A DNA stretch of 64,000 bases from NCBI GenBank assembly GCA_029262055.1, contig JAJDAD010000092.1, positions 62,001 through 126,000 of the forward strand. Reading direction: 5' to 3'. Numbering within the stretch: position 1 is the first letter of the stretch; every line of letters starts with the position of its first letter. The notes beneath the pieces were generated by a model that saw nothing but the letters and a program-made list of their open reading frames with translations, ran no database searches and was not told the DNA's origin. The DNA is from Candidatus Zhuqueibacterota bacterium (GTDB taxonomy: Bacteria; Zhuqueibacterota; Zhuqueibacteria; Oceanimicrobiales; Oceanimicrobiaceae). Both the position numbers and the translations under genes were made by a program. Shown piece by piece: positions 10,322-18,674 of the stretch.

Positions 10322-10750
10322 CTAGAGCGATATTTCACACTTATCTTTAAAAACCTGGGGCACATGCATCATTTTCTTTATTTCGTAATCGTAGAAGACC
10401 AGACCCGTTTTGGCCCGGGCGACTTCACGCTTGCTACTGCTGTTTTCGATCTTATAAAGGAAGTCGCAGCCATAGCGATTAAAATTAGCCGCTGAAACCA
10501 TAAATGTCAGCCTGTCGCCACAAAACGCTTGCGATTTGTAAACAATCGCAGCATCGGCCATGATCGTTCCAACTCCGGCCACATTCAGTTCGCTGAATCC
10601 GAAGTGTGCCAGGTAGCGCGTTCGCGCTTCGTGCAGCAAAGAGAGGACACGATCATTTCCGAGATGCCCGGCGAAATTTACGTCGTTGACCCGCACCTGC
10701 ATCTCCGTAGAAAAGGTAAATTCTTTCGGTAGGGTGATTCTGATTCTCAT
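10322..10750 (-). CDS. Hotdog-fold acyl-CoA thioesterase family protein
   Basis: 142 residues, the usual size of 4HBT thioesterases. Near the N-terminus VRVNDVNFAGHLGND matches the 4HBT pattern, in which an Asp and a following His-Leu-Gly-Asn lead into the long helix (LSLLHEARTRYLAHFG). The C-terminal strands (GCDFLYKI..., VARAKTGLVFYDY) complete the fold. Substrate unknown. It lies 33 bases after the PQQ-propeller gene and 10 bases before the protease gene, so an operon is likely. Confidence 0.85.
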   Translation of the reverse strand: MRIRITLPKEFTFSTEMQVRVNDVNFAGHLGNDRVLSLLHEARTRYLAHFGFSELNVAGVGTIMADAAIVYKSQAFCGDRLTFMVSAANFNRYGCDFLYKIENSSSKREVARAKTGLVFYDYEIKKMMHVPQVFKDKCEISL

Positions 10751-10783
10751 GTTTATCCGGGGCTGGTCAAAGGCGCAATCCTG

Positions 10784-12331
10784 CTACAAGCTTGTCAGGG
10801 GCATTTTGAGACAAACGGCCTCCTCGCTGTTTCTGGCGAGCAAATAAGGCGTTACCAGTGTCGGCACATTCCAGGTCTTGCCGTCAAGCATCGGCAGCAC
10901 CGCCAGCTCTTTGAATTCATCCGGATTTGCGGCAACCAGTACCAGCTCGCCTCTTTCGCTGGTGATTAAAAGGTGCTCGCCCACCAGCAATACCTGGCCA
11001 TGCCCGTAGCGCCCGCGTTTCCATTTGCGCTTGCCGTTCTGCAAATCCATGCAGGCCAGAATGCCGTCATCGAGGCCATAGGCGTATCCGTCTTTGCAGA
11101 CGGGATTGGTGAACTTTGGTTTGAGCGCGCGGCTTTTCCAAACCATCTGTGTGTGGAATTGGCCGTCGGCCGTCTTGCTGATCTGGACGAGCTTACAGCC
11201 TATGCCATAACCGCTCGCAATCAATACCCGGTCCCCGGCAAGAACTATGGGTTGTGCTACTTTTTCCGTTTGCCCGGGCCACGGGAACTGCCAGAGCATT
11301 CTGCCCGAAGCCGGATCATGCGCCGCAACACCTTGATTGTTAAAAATCAAAACCTGCGGCTCGCCGGTGATGGTGGCCAACAGGGGAGAGGCATAAGCGG
11401 CGCGTGAGTCTCCAGCGCCCCAGGCAAAGTCACCGGAGCTTCTTTTGTATGCCACAAGTGACCTGTCCGGGCTCCCGCCGGCACTGACAATGACCAGAGA
11501 GTCGAGAACAAGGGGCGAGCAACTGACGCCCCAGTCCGGCGAGCGTGCACTGTTTTCCGAGAGAATGTCTTTGCTCCAGTTGCTGGCGCCGGTTTGGAGA
11601 TCAAGGCAGGACAATACACCCGTTCCTCCGAGAGAATAAACCGCACCACCGGAGATTGTCGGAGTCGCGCGCGGCCCGGTGCCGGCGAGTACGGTCGAGT
11701 AGCGGGCACGGTAAGCGTGCTTCCAGAGGACATTGCCGGTTAACAAGTCATAGCAGACCACGCTTTCCGAGTCGCCCTCCTGCTCCTGAGTGACGGCACG
11801 ATCTTCGGCAACGGAGAAGGAGGACCAGCCTGCACCAATGGCTCGCCGCCAGATTTCAAGCGGCGGAGAGTTCTGCCAATCGTCGTCCAGCTTGACGCCG
11901 TCAATTACGGCTGTCCGGCGCGGTCCGAGAAACTGCGGCGACTCAACAGCGACTTTTGTGTCCGCGACCACCGCCGTTCGCGGTTCTTGCTCTCGGGGCG
12001 CGTCACCACTGCCGGTCACACTCTGCCACCTGGGTGAAAAGGAAGGCAGGAGGTCCCCGCTCACTTCACTGATTCGAAAAGAAATCACAAACAGAAGCAG
12101 CAGCAGGGCCACACCGCCGGCAACTTGCAGGCGCAGCGTCGGTTTTGCCCTAGAGAAAAAGCCGAACCACAGCAGAAGCAAGAGCAGTGAGATCCCGGCG
12201 AGCGCGAAGGTGGCAAGGTTTCTCATGGCCGCAAAAGTGTCCCAAACAACCCACACCCAGGTCAAAAGCAGGATGTCCAGGATAGCGATTACAAAGGCCG
12301 GCCACCAGCGTATTTTGTTTTGACTAGACAT
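10784..12331 (-). CDS. Membrane-anchored PQQ-like beta-propeller protein
   Basis: 515 residues from ATG 12331 (GGGA upstream); the open frame extends to 12442 without a better start. Three hydrophobic segments lie at about 10-30, 38-57 and 68-87, followed from about residue 160 by PQQ-like propeller blades with repeated signatures such as YDLLTGNVLWKH, LDLQTGASNWSK, HDPASGRMLWQF and MDLQNGKRKWKR. It resembles BamB or quinoprotein dehydrogenase propellers but lacks an obvious catalytic set, so a binding or scaffold role is more likely. It is the first gene of a minus-strand run with the thioesterase and protease. Confidence 0.8.
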   Translation of the reverse strand: MSSQNKIRWWPAFVIAILDILLLTWVWVVWDTFAAMRNLATFALAGISLLLLLLWFGFFSRAKPTLRLQVAGGVALLLLLFVISFRISEVSGDLLPSFSPRWQSVTGSGDAPREQEPRTAVVADTKVAVESPQFLGPRRTAVIDGVKLDDDWQNSPPLEIWRRAIGAGWSSFSVAEDRAVTQEQEGDSESVVCYDLLTGNVLWKHAYRARYSTVLAGTGPRATPTISGGAVYSLGGTGVLSCLDLQTGASNWSKDILSENSARSPDWGVSCSPLVLDSLVIVSAGGSPDRSLVAYKRSSGDFAWGAGDSRAAYASPLLATITGEPQVLIFNNQGVAAHDPASGRMLWQFPWPGQTEKVAQPIVLAGDRVLIASGYGIGCKLVQISKTADGQFHTQMVWKSRALKPKFTNPVCKDGYAYGLDDGILACMDLQNGKRKWKRGRYGHGQVLLVGEHLLITSERGELVLVAANPDEFKELAVLPMLDGKTWNVPTLVTPYLLARNSEEAVCLKMPLTSL

Positions 12332-12751
12332 GCAGAATGTCCCGGTAAAATTCGGTGTTCTTTCTGAGGGTGCCATGCTGGCAAATTTGTGCATATTAGC
12401 CACTTGCAGGTTACTATGCAACCGAAAAGGCCGGCCTTGCAATGCGACTAAACCGGCTTTGATGTGCCGGCCGGATTGATTTTAAAGAGCGGAGGCTGTT
12501 GCAAGATAGGCGAGAGCCGTCTTTGGTATTCGTGACGGACAATCAGCCGAAGGAGAGAGGACTGCAACCTTGAGAGGTCTTGCACGCAAAGGTAAAGCCT
12601 CTTCTCTCTCGCGCCTCAGCGGTCTTTGCGGACTCCGCGTTAAAGACTACTACAAATAGTTTGGTTGGGACAGGAACCGGCAAGAGGCTCTAAGTACGTT
12701 CTCTTGTCGCGGTTTTCTTGTCCTGATTGGATCTCTTGGGTTGCCCGCTTC
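12332..12751. other. Intergenic region with CGCAAAG-type repeat
   Basis: About 420 bases between two minus-strand genes. No protein gene is evident. It contains a run of short CGCAAAG/CTTTGCG words at 12578-12645 (listed separately) and otherwise nothing I can name. Confidence 0.5.
12578..12645. repeat. Degenerate CGCAAAG/CTTTGCG intergenic repeat
   Basis: CGCAAAGG near 12595 and TCTTTGCGGACTCCGCG near 12622 form an imperfect inverted arrangement separated by CTCTCTCGCGCC. The same vocabulary (CGCAAAG, CTTTGCG, CTCTCGC) recurs at 62917-62999. Repeats of this wording are common between genes in environmental bacteria. The function is unknown. Confidence 0.4.
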
Positions 12752-13633
12752 TCAAAAATCGAAGGCTGTCAATAGATTCAGGTCGCGCTCGCGCCGGTGC
12801 TGAAATTGTCCTTGTGGCGAATGGCCGCCGAAGAACTCAACAGCTATCCGCATTTGGCGCTCGCGATGTTTGCCGAGCGCTACTCCGGCCTGGAAATTGT
12901 AGTCCACGTCCCAGCTGAACTCCTGCCTGGCCTTGAAGTCTGCCGCCAAAAATGGGCGCAGGAACTGGCTGCCCTGTTTCCGTAATTCCAATCCGGCCTG
13001 CATGGTCCAGGCATCGCTCACCACGGGATCGTCGCGGCCGGCAACGATATGATACGCCCAAACCGGCCCGCCGTATACGCGCAACCCTGACATCACCACC
13101 GACCCCTGCAGCTCGATGAATTCCCGGCTGAATTTTTTTGCCCGCAAGAAACCAAAGCCGCCAGCGTACACAACCTCTATGGATTCGGACACGTCTTCGA
13201 TTGCATTGAAATCGTCTCCGAGATGGCTGCTGATGTGCATCCATTTTAGCCGCGCCGAAAAATTATCGCGCCGGGCAGCTAACGCGAACGCAATCGTATA
13301 GTCCGTGGACTGGACCGGGAAGTCCGGTGTGCTCAGTTTAGAGACAAGAAAAGTATTGCCTTCGACCAGGAACTGCACTTTGAATGTTCGCGCCCGAAAC
13401 TCGACAATCCCGACTGAATATCCGATATTGCCAGCGAATTCTCCGCGATTGGCCAAATAACGCGCGCTGAGCTGGGTCTCGCCGGGGTCCGCCAATCGAC
13501 GAAGAAACAAGCGATTGCCGGGAAACAGTCTGGGCTTGTATCCGACGTTTTGCTCTGCGGCCTGGTTGTGGGAAGCCCCGACCAAAAGAGCGGTCGCAAT
13601 CATGACTGGCAAGAGTAGTCTTTTCGGTTTCAT
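12752..13633 (-). CDS. DUF1207 family outer-membrane protein
   Basis: 293 residues with a clear signal peptide (cleavage near NQAAEQ). The family signatures are visible: HISSHLGDDF at about residue 133 and GHSPQGQFQ near the C-terminus. It has alternating beta strands throughout and ends in an aromatic residue, as expected for an outer-membrane barrel. The function of the DUF1207 family is unknown. It is divergent from the MFS transporter, with about 108 bases between the starts. Confidence 0.85.
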   Translation of the reverse strand: MKPKRLLLPVMIATALLVGASHNQAAEQNVGYKPRLFPGNRLFLRRLADPGETQLSARYLANRGEFAGNIGYSVGIVEFRARTFKVQFLVEGNTFLVSKLSTPDFPVQSTDYTIAFALAARRDNFSARLKWMHISSHLGDDFNAIEDVSESIEVVYAGGFGFLRAKKFSREFIELQGSVVMSGLRVYGGPVWAYHIVAGRDDPVVSDAWTMQAGLELRKQGSQFLRPFLAADFKARQEFSWDVDYNFQAGVALGKHRERQMRIAVEFFGGHSPQGQFQHRRERDLNLLTAFDF

Positions 13634-13741
13634 CCTGATCCCCTGGTACGTACCTGTTGGCTGGAATGGCCGGAGCCTTTCCCCTGTTGTACTACTAAAT
13701 CAGCTCCGTTTGTTTTTATCAGATTTGAGGAGGTCACCGCG

Positions 13742-14932
13742 TTGAAATGGCTTATGCTGGTACTGCTTTGTGCTGCTGAGTTGATGTCCATGAGCGTTTG
13801 GTTTAGCGTCTCAGCAGTAAGTTCCGCGCTGCAAGTGGAGTTGGGTTTTTCAGCCGGTGAAATCGCCTGGTTGGTAATGGCGGTGCAGTTTGGGTTCGTG
13901 GTGGGGACTCTGTTGCTCGCCTTTGCCAACTTATCCGATGTCTTTAATATTCGCGCTCTCTTTGCCATTTCTGCTACCGCCGCGGCGGTGTTCAATTTAA
14001 GTTTTATTTATATAGGTGACAACTTAGTTTTCGGCATGTTGTTGCGGTTTCTCGCGGGTTTTGTACTGGCGGGGGTTTATCCGCCCGGCATGAGGATAGT
14101 CGCGGGCTGGTTCGACAAAGCGAGGGGCTTGGGCATTGGGGCGCTGGTTGGTGCCCTTACCATCGGAAAAGCCCTGCCACACTGGCTGGGTTCGGTCCCA
14201 AGCGGTCGGTGGCAGGCAACGATCATCGCCAGCTCAGCGCTCTCGCTTCTGGCCGGCCTGATTGTCATTGTATTTGTCAAGGATGGCCCTTTTCATCGCC
14301 GCGCGGCGAGGTTCAATTTTAAGTATGCCTGGACTGTCCTGCGCGACCGTCCAACCCGGTTGGCCTACTTTGGCTATTTCGGCCATATGTGGGAGCTTTA
14401 TGCCATGTGGACCTGGGTTCCGGTTTTCTTAAAAGAAGTATTTCAAAAGCATGCGGGTGCATTTTCCGGCGGCCTGGCGGCATTTCTTGTGATAGCAGCG
14501 GGAGCGTTTGGCAGCGTCCTGTATGGACTTTGGGCGGACAGAATTGGCCGCAGCATTTCCACCATAACTGCTATGGCTATTAGTGGACTTTGCTGTCTTA
14601 CCCTGGGCTACCTTGAGTGGCTCGCCCCGATCTGGCTCCTCACACTCTGCATTATCTGGGGCATAACGGTAGTGGCGGATTCGGCCCAGTTTTCTGCTGC
14701 CGTGACGGAGCTGTGCGAGCCTGAGTACACTGGCACGGCCCTGACTCTGCAAACCAGTCTCGGGTTTTTGATTACGATGTTTTCAATTAAGCTGGTGCCG
14801 GAACTACAAAGTTCCTATGGCTGGGGTGTGGCTTTCATGTCGCTTGGACTGGGTCCACTGGCAGGGATTTTCGCCATGTTCAGTTTGTACCGGATGCCAG
14901 AGGCCTTGCGCATGGCGAGCGGGAACCGCTAA
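13742..14932 (+). CDS. MFS transporter
   Basis: 396 residues. TTG 13742 is supported by GGAGGT seven bases upstream. Twelve hydrophobic segments are visible, with the usual cytoplasmic loop between helices 6 and 7 (HRRAARFNFKYAWTV). The short loop LWADRIGRS after helix 8 is a version of the MFS D/R-G signature. The N-terminal helices resemble the cyanate/nitrate-type (CynX/NarK-like) branch. The substrate cannot be told from the sequence, and no neighbouring enzyme points to one. Confidence 0.88.
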   Translation: MKWLMLVLLCAAELMSMSVWFSVSAVSSALQVELGFSAGEIAWLVMAVQFGFVVGTLLLAFANLSDVFNIRALFAISATAAAVFNLSFIYIGDNLVFGMLLRFLAGFVLAGVYPPGMRIVAGWFDKARGLGIGALVGALTIGKALPHWLGSVPSGRWQATIIASSALSLLAGLIVIVFVKDGPFHRRAARFNFKYAWTVLRDRPTRLAYFGYFGHMWELYAMWTWVPVFLKEVFQKHAGAFSGGLAAFLVIAAGAFGSVLYGLWADRIGRSISTITAMAISGLCCLTLGYLEWLAPIWLLTLCIIWGITVVADSAQFSAAVTELCEPEYTGTALTLQTSLGFLITMFSIKLVPELQSSYGWGVAFMSLGLGPLAGIFAMFSLYRMPEALRMASGNR

Positions 14933-15298
14933 TACTGTCGGCTTAGTGTCCGGCTAGAAACATTGGAGTGTGTTTGATTTAGAAAATTCTTCTGCTTACT
15001 CTTAACAAACAAGATCCTCTCCCGGGAGGGGACAGATTCAAACTCGTCAAGAGTTTGAATCAGGGGTGGGTTGGCGGCCTGCGACAGTCGACGATTTCAT
15101 AGCCCTCCGATCGAGCAGGGCAGACGCACCCACCCCGGTTCAAAACGCTGAACGCGATTTGAACCTGCCCCTCCGCGCGAGTCGCGCGTTTGGAGGGGAC
15201 TTAAACACCAAGATAACTTGCTCCGTCGGAGGACGCCAAGTGAGAAATGTCAGTAGCTTAGATCAAATCTTTCACCTTGAACAGCTGGAAGGAGACGC
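14933..15298. other. Intergenic region holding a palindromic element
   Basis: About 366 bases between the MFS and HAD genes. Half of it is the nested inverted-repeat element at 15016-15198. No convincing gene: a 78-codon open frame through it is composed largely of the repeat arms. Confidence 0.6.
15016..15198. repeat. Nested palindromic (MITE/REP-like) element
   Basis: Five stems can be drawn: CCTCTCCC/GGGAGGGG (15016-15031); GATTCAAACTC/GAGTTTGAATC (15035-15061); the outer pair GGGGTGGGT (15063-15071) with ACCCACCCC (15128-15136); GGTTCAAA/TTTGAACC (15137-15165); CCCCTCC/GGAGGGG with an inner GCGCGA/TCGCGC (15168-15198). The left and right halves mirror each other. CTTAA occurs on both flanks (15001 and 15200) and might be a target duplication. 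No transposase is present, so any movement would be in trans. Confidence 0.65.
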
Positions 15299-15994
15299 AT
15301 GAAACTACTTCTATTCGATGTTGATATGACTCTGATCGATAGCGGCGGTGTCGGCCGCAGCGCAATGCTACTGGCCCTGGAGGACATGTTCGGTGCTGCG
15401 AACGGTTTGAGCGGGATAAGTTTTGCAGGACGCACCGATCCGCTCATTCTTCGCGAGGCGCTGGATTGCTACGGACTCTCCTGGTCGCAACGGATAGAAG
15501 ATGAGTTTAAAGCCAGCTACTTGCAGAACCTCGCAACTATGATCAAAACGGACTGCGCCGGTCAGGACATCAAGCCCGGGATCGAGTCAGTTCTGCTAAC
15601 AGCGCATGAGCGCGCGGACATTGTCCTGGCTCTTCTGACAGGGAATTGGCACCAGGGGGCCCATATAAAACTAAGCCATTTTGGTCTATTTGATTTCTTT
15701 GAATTCGGGGCATATTCGGACGATTCCTATATCCGCTCAGAACTGCCGCCGGTTGCCGCGCAGAGATTCCACCAACTAAAAGGAACCCGGATAGATCCCG
15801 GAGACGTCTATGTGATCGGCGACACTCCGCTGGACGTCGAATGTGCGCGACCGTTTGGCGCGAAGGCCGTGGCCGTGGCAACGGGACACTTCACGACCAC
15901 GCAATTACAGGCCGCGCGGCCCGACTACCTGTTTTCTGATTTGTCTGACACCTCGGCTTTCTTTGAAATGCTTGATTCCGACGGGAGTGGTTGA
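15299..15994 (+). CDS. HAD family hydrolase (phosphoglycolate-phosphatase-like)
   Basis: 231 residues. ATG 15299 has AAGGAG seven bases upstream. Motif I is LLFDVDMTLIDSGG at the N-terminus (DxDxT, nucleophile Asp), motif II lies around LLTGN at residue 115, and motif IV VIGDTPLDVECARPFGA is near residue 175. The helical cap between motifs I and II fits subfamily IA. Substrate unknown; phosphoglycolate or a related small phosphate ester is the family default. A terminator follows 74 bases after the stop, so this is probably a single-gene unit. Confidence 0.88.
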   Translation: MKLLLFDVDMTLIDSGGVGRSAMLLALEDMFGAANGLSGISFAGRTDPLILREALDCYGLSWSQRIEDEFKASYLQNLATMIKTDCAGQDIKPGIESVLLTAHERADIVLALLTGNWHQGAHIKLSHFGLFDFFEFGAYSDDSYIRSELPPVAAQRFHQLKGTRIDPGDVYVIGDTPLDVECARPFGAKAVAVATGHFTTTQLQAARPDYLFSDLSDTSAFFEMLDSDGSG

Positions 15995-16067
15995 TGTGAG
16001 TCCGGCGGCAGGAGTGCTGGGTAACCGGAGTGGTTTACTTAAGGATTGGGGGTTGCCGCAAAAAAAT

Positions 16068-16095
16068 AAAGCGACTCATGGGTGAGTCGCTTTTT
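16068..16095 (+). terminator. Rho-independent terminator after HAD gene
   Basis: An 11-base-pair stem AAAGCGACTCA/TGAGTCGCTTT with a TGGG loop is followed by a T-run. The A-run before the stem makes it potentially bidirectional. Confidence 0.88.
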
Positions 16096-16267
16096 GTTGC
16101 ACCTTCATTCTGACGTCCATGTCATTTTCAAACCATTCCCTGATTTGAAAGCAGGCACAATTTTTATTTCTGATTCGGGGCCTCGAATGCTTAAGGTAAA
16201 CAAACAAGACACTAACTGTATCGGGGACTGCAGTACCATCTTGATAACGTTAAGAAAACGTAAAAAA

Positions 16268-16296
16268 TTGACTTTTTTTCGCTATGAGGGAAGAAT
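16268..16296 (+). promoter_or_regulatory. Promoter for candidate small RNA
   Basis: TTGACT (16268-16273), a 17-base spacer, then AAGAAT (16291-16296), with AT-rich sequence upstream. Transcription would begin near 16303. Confidence 0.5.
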
Positions 16297-16300
16297 GTCG

Positions 16301-16410
16301 TTCAAACCTGTGTTACACATGTTTGAAAAGCCCCTGGAAGGTAATATGGTAACCTCCTATTTACCCTTCCTCCTCGAAATCCCCGGACCGTTTGGTCTGG
16401 GGATTTTTTT
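16301..16410 (+). ncRNA. Candidate structured small RNA
   Basis: About 110 bases bounded by a promoter-like element and a strong terminator. Hairpin 1 pairs TTCAAAC with GTTTGAA and, inside it, TGTG with CACA (16301-16327). Hairpin 2 pairs GGAAGG.TAA with TTACCCTTCC (about 16336-16370). Hairpin 3 is the terminator. It does not match 6S, tmRNA, SRP RNA, RNase P RNA or any riboswitch I know. It could instead be a 5' leader of the amidase gene ending in an attenuator. Confidence 0.5.
16378..16410 (+). terminator. Rho-independent terminator upstream of amidase
   Basis: AATCCCCGGACC pairs with GGTCTGGGGATT across a GTTT loop (one G-U pair), followed by TTTTTTT. It lies 70 bases before the amidase start, so it ends an upstream transcript or acts as an attenuator. 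Confidence 0.88.
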
Positions 16411-16479
16411 ATGCACCGAGTCAACTATATTTCCACATTGGCCGACATCCCGTTAGAGATAATTCAAGGGTGAGTCGCA

Positions 16480-18243
16480 GTGTTTAAAACAGCCGCCGGA
16501 AATCTTCTGTATCTATTGCTTGCGGTGTGCGCGGGTCAGGGCACTTTACACGCGCAGCGCAACCACGAGCTCAACGTTGTCTTTCCCCAGCCGGGAGACA
16601 CGGTTGAGGTTGCCAGAGTCCGCTATGCCGGGTCAAGCTCGAAAGATAGCCGGATCCTGGTGCAAGGACGGGAGGTTCGCGTCTACCCATCCGGAGCATT
16701 TGTGGGAATGGTTGACCTGGTGCCCGGGTGGAATCTTCTCAGGTTTCGTTCACAGAGCACCCACGGCACAGACTCCCGCGAACTGCGGGTTTTCCGCAAG
16801 TTCGATCCTGCTTACCCTGCGGATCCGACTGCCGTGCGTGCGGCTAGTGTTTTTCCTGCAGGCGATTTGTTCATCGTCGCTGAAGAGGAACTGGCGGTAG
16901 GGTTTTCGGGCAGCGCGCAAGGCAAAGCTTCGGCCCGGCTCGTGGGAACTGAGCAGACAATTGCCTTGCATGACGAAAAGCCGGATGCGTCTAATAATTT
17001 CCATGGCCGGTACTCCGGTCACTTCAAAATCCCTGTGGCACAATTGCCTGCGCAGTACCGGGTGCAATTTCGTTTCCTGGGTCGCGATGGCCGGGAATTT
17101 CGATTCGAAGCGCCCGGCGCCGTAAATGTCCTTCCCGCCGACACGCCGCGTCTGGCCGTGACCCGAGACTCCAGCAACTTCCTCCTGTCCGAGCCTGAAG
17201 GTGATTTCCTGATGGAACTGCCCGCAGGTTTGCCTCTCCGCGTTACAAGCAGGGAGGGTGCCTTCTATAGAGTGAGGCTGTCGCGAGACAACCCGGCGTA
17301 TGTCGATTCGGGCAGTTTGACTTTGCAGCCACCGCAGGCTATTGATACGGGCGCCAGTCTCAACAGCATTTCGGTGCTGGACGAATTGGACTGGATAACT
17401 CTGAAACTGGATTTGTCACGGAAAACTGCCTATCAGATCAGGCAGAACGTTCGGCCCGCACGCCTGGACGTTGTTCTCTTTTACACACAAAAAAACGGCA
17501 AGTGGCAGGTAGCGACGGACCGGATGACACTGCTCAAAAGTGTGCAAACCAGCCGCGAAAACGGCAGCAGCTTGCGCGTACGGATCCGTCTACCGCGACA
17601 GCCGCAATGGGGCTACCGGGCGCGCTACTTCGGCGACGTCCTCTTTGTCTCCATTCGAAAACAGCCGGTGCCTTTGCCTGCAAACCGGCTGCCGCTCAGC
17701 GGTTTGACAGTCGCGGTGGACCCCGGGCACGGCGGTGAAGCCAGGGGCAGCATCAGCGCCACCGGCATACTCGAAAAGGACGCCAATCTCAGCCTGGCGC
17801 TCAAAGTAGCGGCGTTGCTGCGACAGGCCGGGGCGCTGACAACCATGACGCGAAGCGAAGACACAACAGTCACCTTCGATGACCGCCTGGCGGCTGCGCG
17901 CACGATGGGAGCGGACATGATGCTGTCGATACACCACAACTCCATCCCACCGGGTGTGGATCCCTTGCGTGTCCGGGGTACCGGTGTCTACCACACCATG
18001 CCGCAATCCAGGGCTCTGGCCGGCCGGATTTACCGGCAATTGCAGCGCTCAGGCCTGAAATCGTTCGGGCTCAGAGAAGAATCCTTCCTCGTGACGCGGC
18101 AGACCGACTTCCTGTCTGTGCTGGTGGAAGGAGCGTTTCTCACCCACCCGGAGGATGAAATGCTCATCCTGGCGGACGGATTTGTGGAGAAAACGGCCGC
18201 CGCAATTGTGGCCGGCGTCGAGCAATTTTATCACGCCAAATGA
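16480..18243 (+). CDS. N-acetylmuramoyl-L-alanine amidase (Amidase_3)
   Basis: 587 residues, GTG start at 16480. It has a signal peptide (cleavage near LHAQR) and a long N-terminal beta-rich region (about 25-400), then the catalytic Amidase_3 domain. Zinc ligands are seen in DPGHGG (about 413), the Glu of ILEKD (about 430) and the His of SIHHNS (about 487); the catalytic Glu is in VEGAF (about 550). It cleaves the amide bond between muramic acid and the stem peptide in the periplasm. The N-terminal half is larger than in AmiA/B/C and probably binds wall or partner proteins. Confidence 0.9.
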   Translation: MFKTAAGNLLYLLLAVCAGQGTLHAQRNHELNVVFPQPGDTVEVARVRYAGSSSKDSRILVQGREVRVYPSGAFVGMVDLVPGWNLLRFRSQSTHGTDSRELRVFRKFDPAYPADPTAVRAASVFPAGDLFIVAEEELAVGFSGSAQGKASARLVGTEQTIALHDEKPDASNNFHGRYSGHFKIPVAQLPAQYRVQFRFLGRDGREFRFEAPGAVNVLPADTPRLAVTRDSSNFLLSEPEGDFLMELPAGLPLRVTSREGAFYRVRLSRDNPAYVDSGSLTLQPPQAIDTGASLNSISVLDELDWITLKLDLSRKTAYQIRQNVRPARLDVVLFYTQKNGKWQVATDRMTLLKSVQTSRENGSSLRVRIRLPRQPQWGYRARYFGDVLFVSIRKQPVPLPANRLPLSGLTVAVDPGHGGEARGSISATGILEKDANLSLALKVAALLRQAGALTTMTRSEDTTVTFDDRLAAARTMGADMMLSIHHNSIPPGVDPLRVRGTGVYHTMPQSRALAGRIYRQLQRSGLKSFGLREESFLVTRQTDFLSVLVEGAFLTHPEDEMLILADGFVEKTAAAIVAGVEQFYHAK

Positions 18244-18329
18244 GCGTGACCTGCGGCGTTCGGTCGCGATTAATACTTGCTTTTTCCGAAGCCGGTGGCT
18301 ATTTTTGCCAAAATTATGAGGATTGCTAA

Positions 18330-18671
18330 TTGAGCCAACCAGAGACATTTGAAAACAAATATCCCGATCGGGATTATTCGATAACCATCGTAAATGAGGA
18401 ATTTACCTCGGTTTGCCCGATGACCGGGTTGCCCGATTTTGCCACAATCACCGTCCACTACGTGCCTGCCAAACTGTGCCTGGAACTCAAGGCGCTCAAG
18501 TACTATTTTCTGGCCTATCGCAACGAGGGCATTTTTTACGAGGCTTTGACCAACAAGATTCTTGACGACCTGGTCGCCGCCTGCCAACCGCGCAGCATGG
18601 AAGTTGTGGGCGAGTTTAGTGTGCGCGGCGGGATTCGTTCCGTGGTCAAAGCCAGCTATCCGGCGGGCTAA
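18330..18671 (+). CDS. queF: QueF, NADPH-dependent preQ0 reductase (short type)
   Basis: 113 residues, TTG start at 18330 with GAGGA seven bases upstream. The length fits the unimodular (FolE-like) QueF. The catalytic Cys is in TSVCPMTGLPD and the QueF signature ELKALKYYF is at about residue 50. It reduces 7-cyano-7-deazaguanine to preQ1 in queuosine biosynthesis. It is followed three bases later by queC, which makes its substrate, so the pair is an operon. QueD, QueE and Tgt are not in the window, and no preQ1 riboswitch is seen upstream. Confidence 0.95.
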   Translation: MSQPETFENKYPDRDYSITIVNEEFTSVCPMTGLPDFATITVHYVPAKLCLELKALKYYFLAYRNEGIFYEALTNKILDDLVAACQPRSMEVVGEFSVRGGIRSVVKASYPAG

Positions 18672-18674
18672 TTC

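Larger units (their letters stand above)
15995..16479. other. Intergenic region with terminators and candidate small RNA
   Basis: 485 bases between the HAD and amidase genes. It contains the HAD terminator (16068-16095) and a promoter, structured RNA and terminator unit (16268-16410). A 124-codon open frame across it runs through both terminators and has no ribosome site, so I do not call it. Confidence 0.7.

Noticed and set aside
15066-15302. 78-codon open frame before the HAD gene
   Set aside because: It is made mostly from the arms of the palindromic element and lacks a good start.
16082-16456. 124-codon open frame between the HAD and amidase genes
   Set aside because: It runs through two strong terminators and a structured RNA-like unit, and has no ribosome site.
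18244-18329. preQ1 riboswitch upstream of queF
   Set aside because: No match to the preQ1-I or preQ1-II pattern (no conserved A-rich tail that pairs back to a short hairpin loop).
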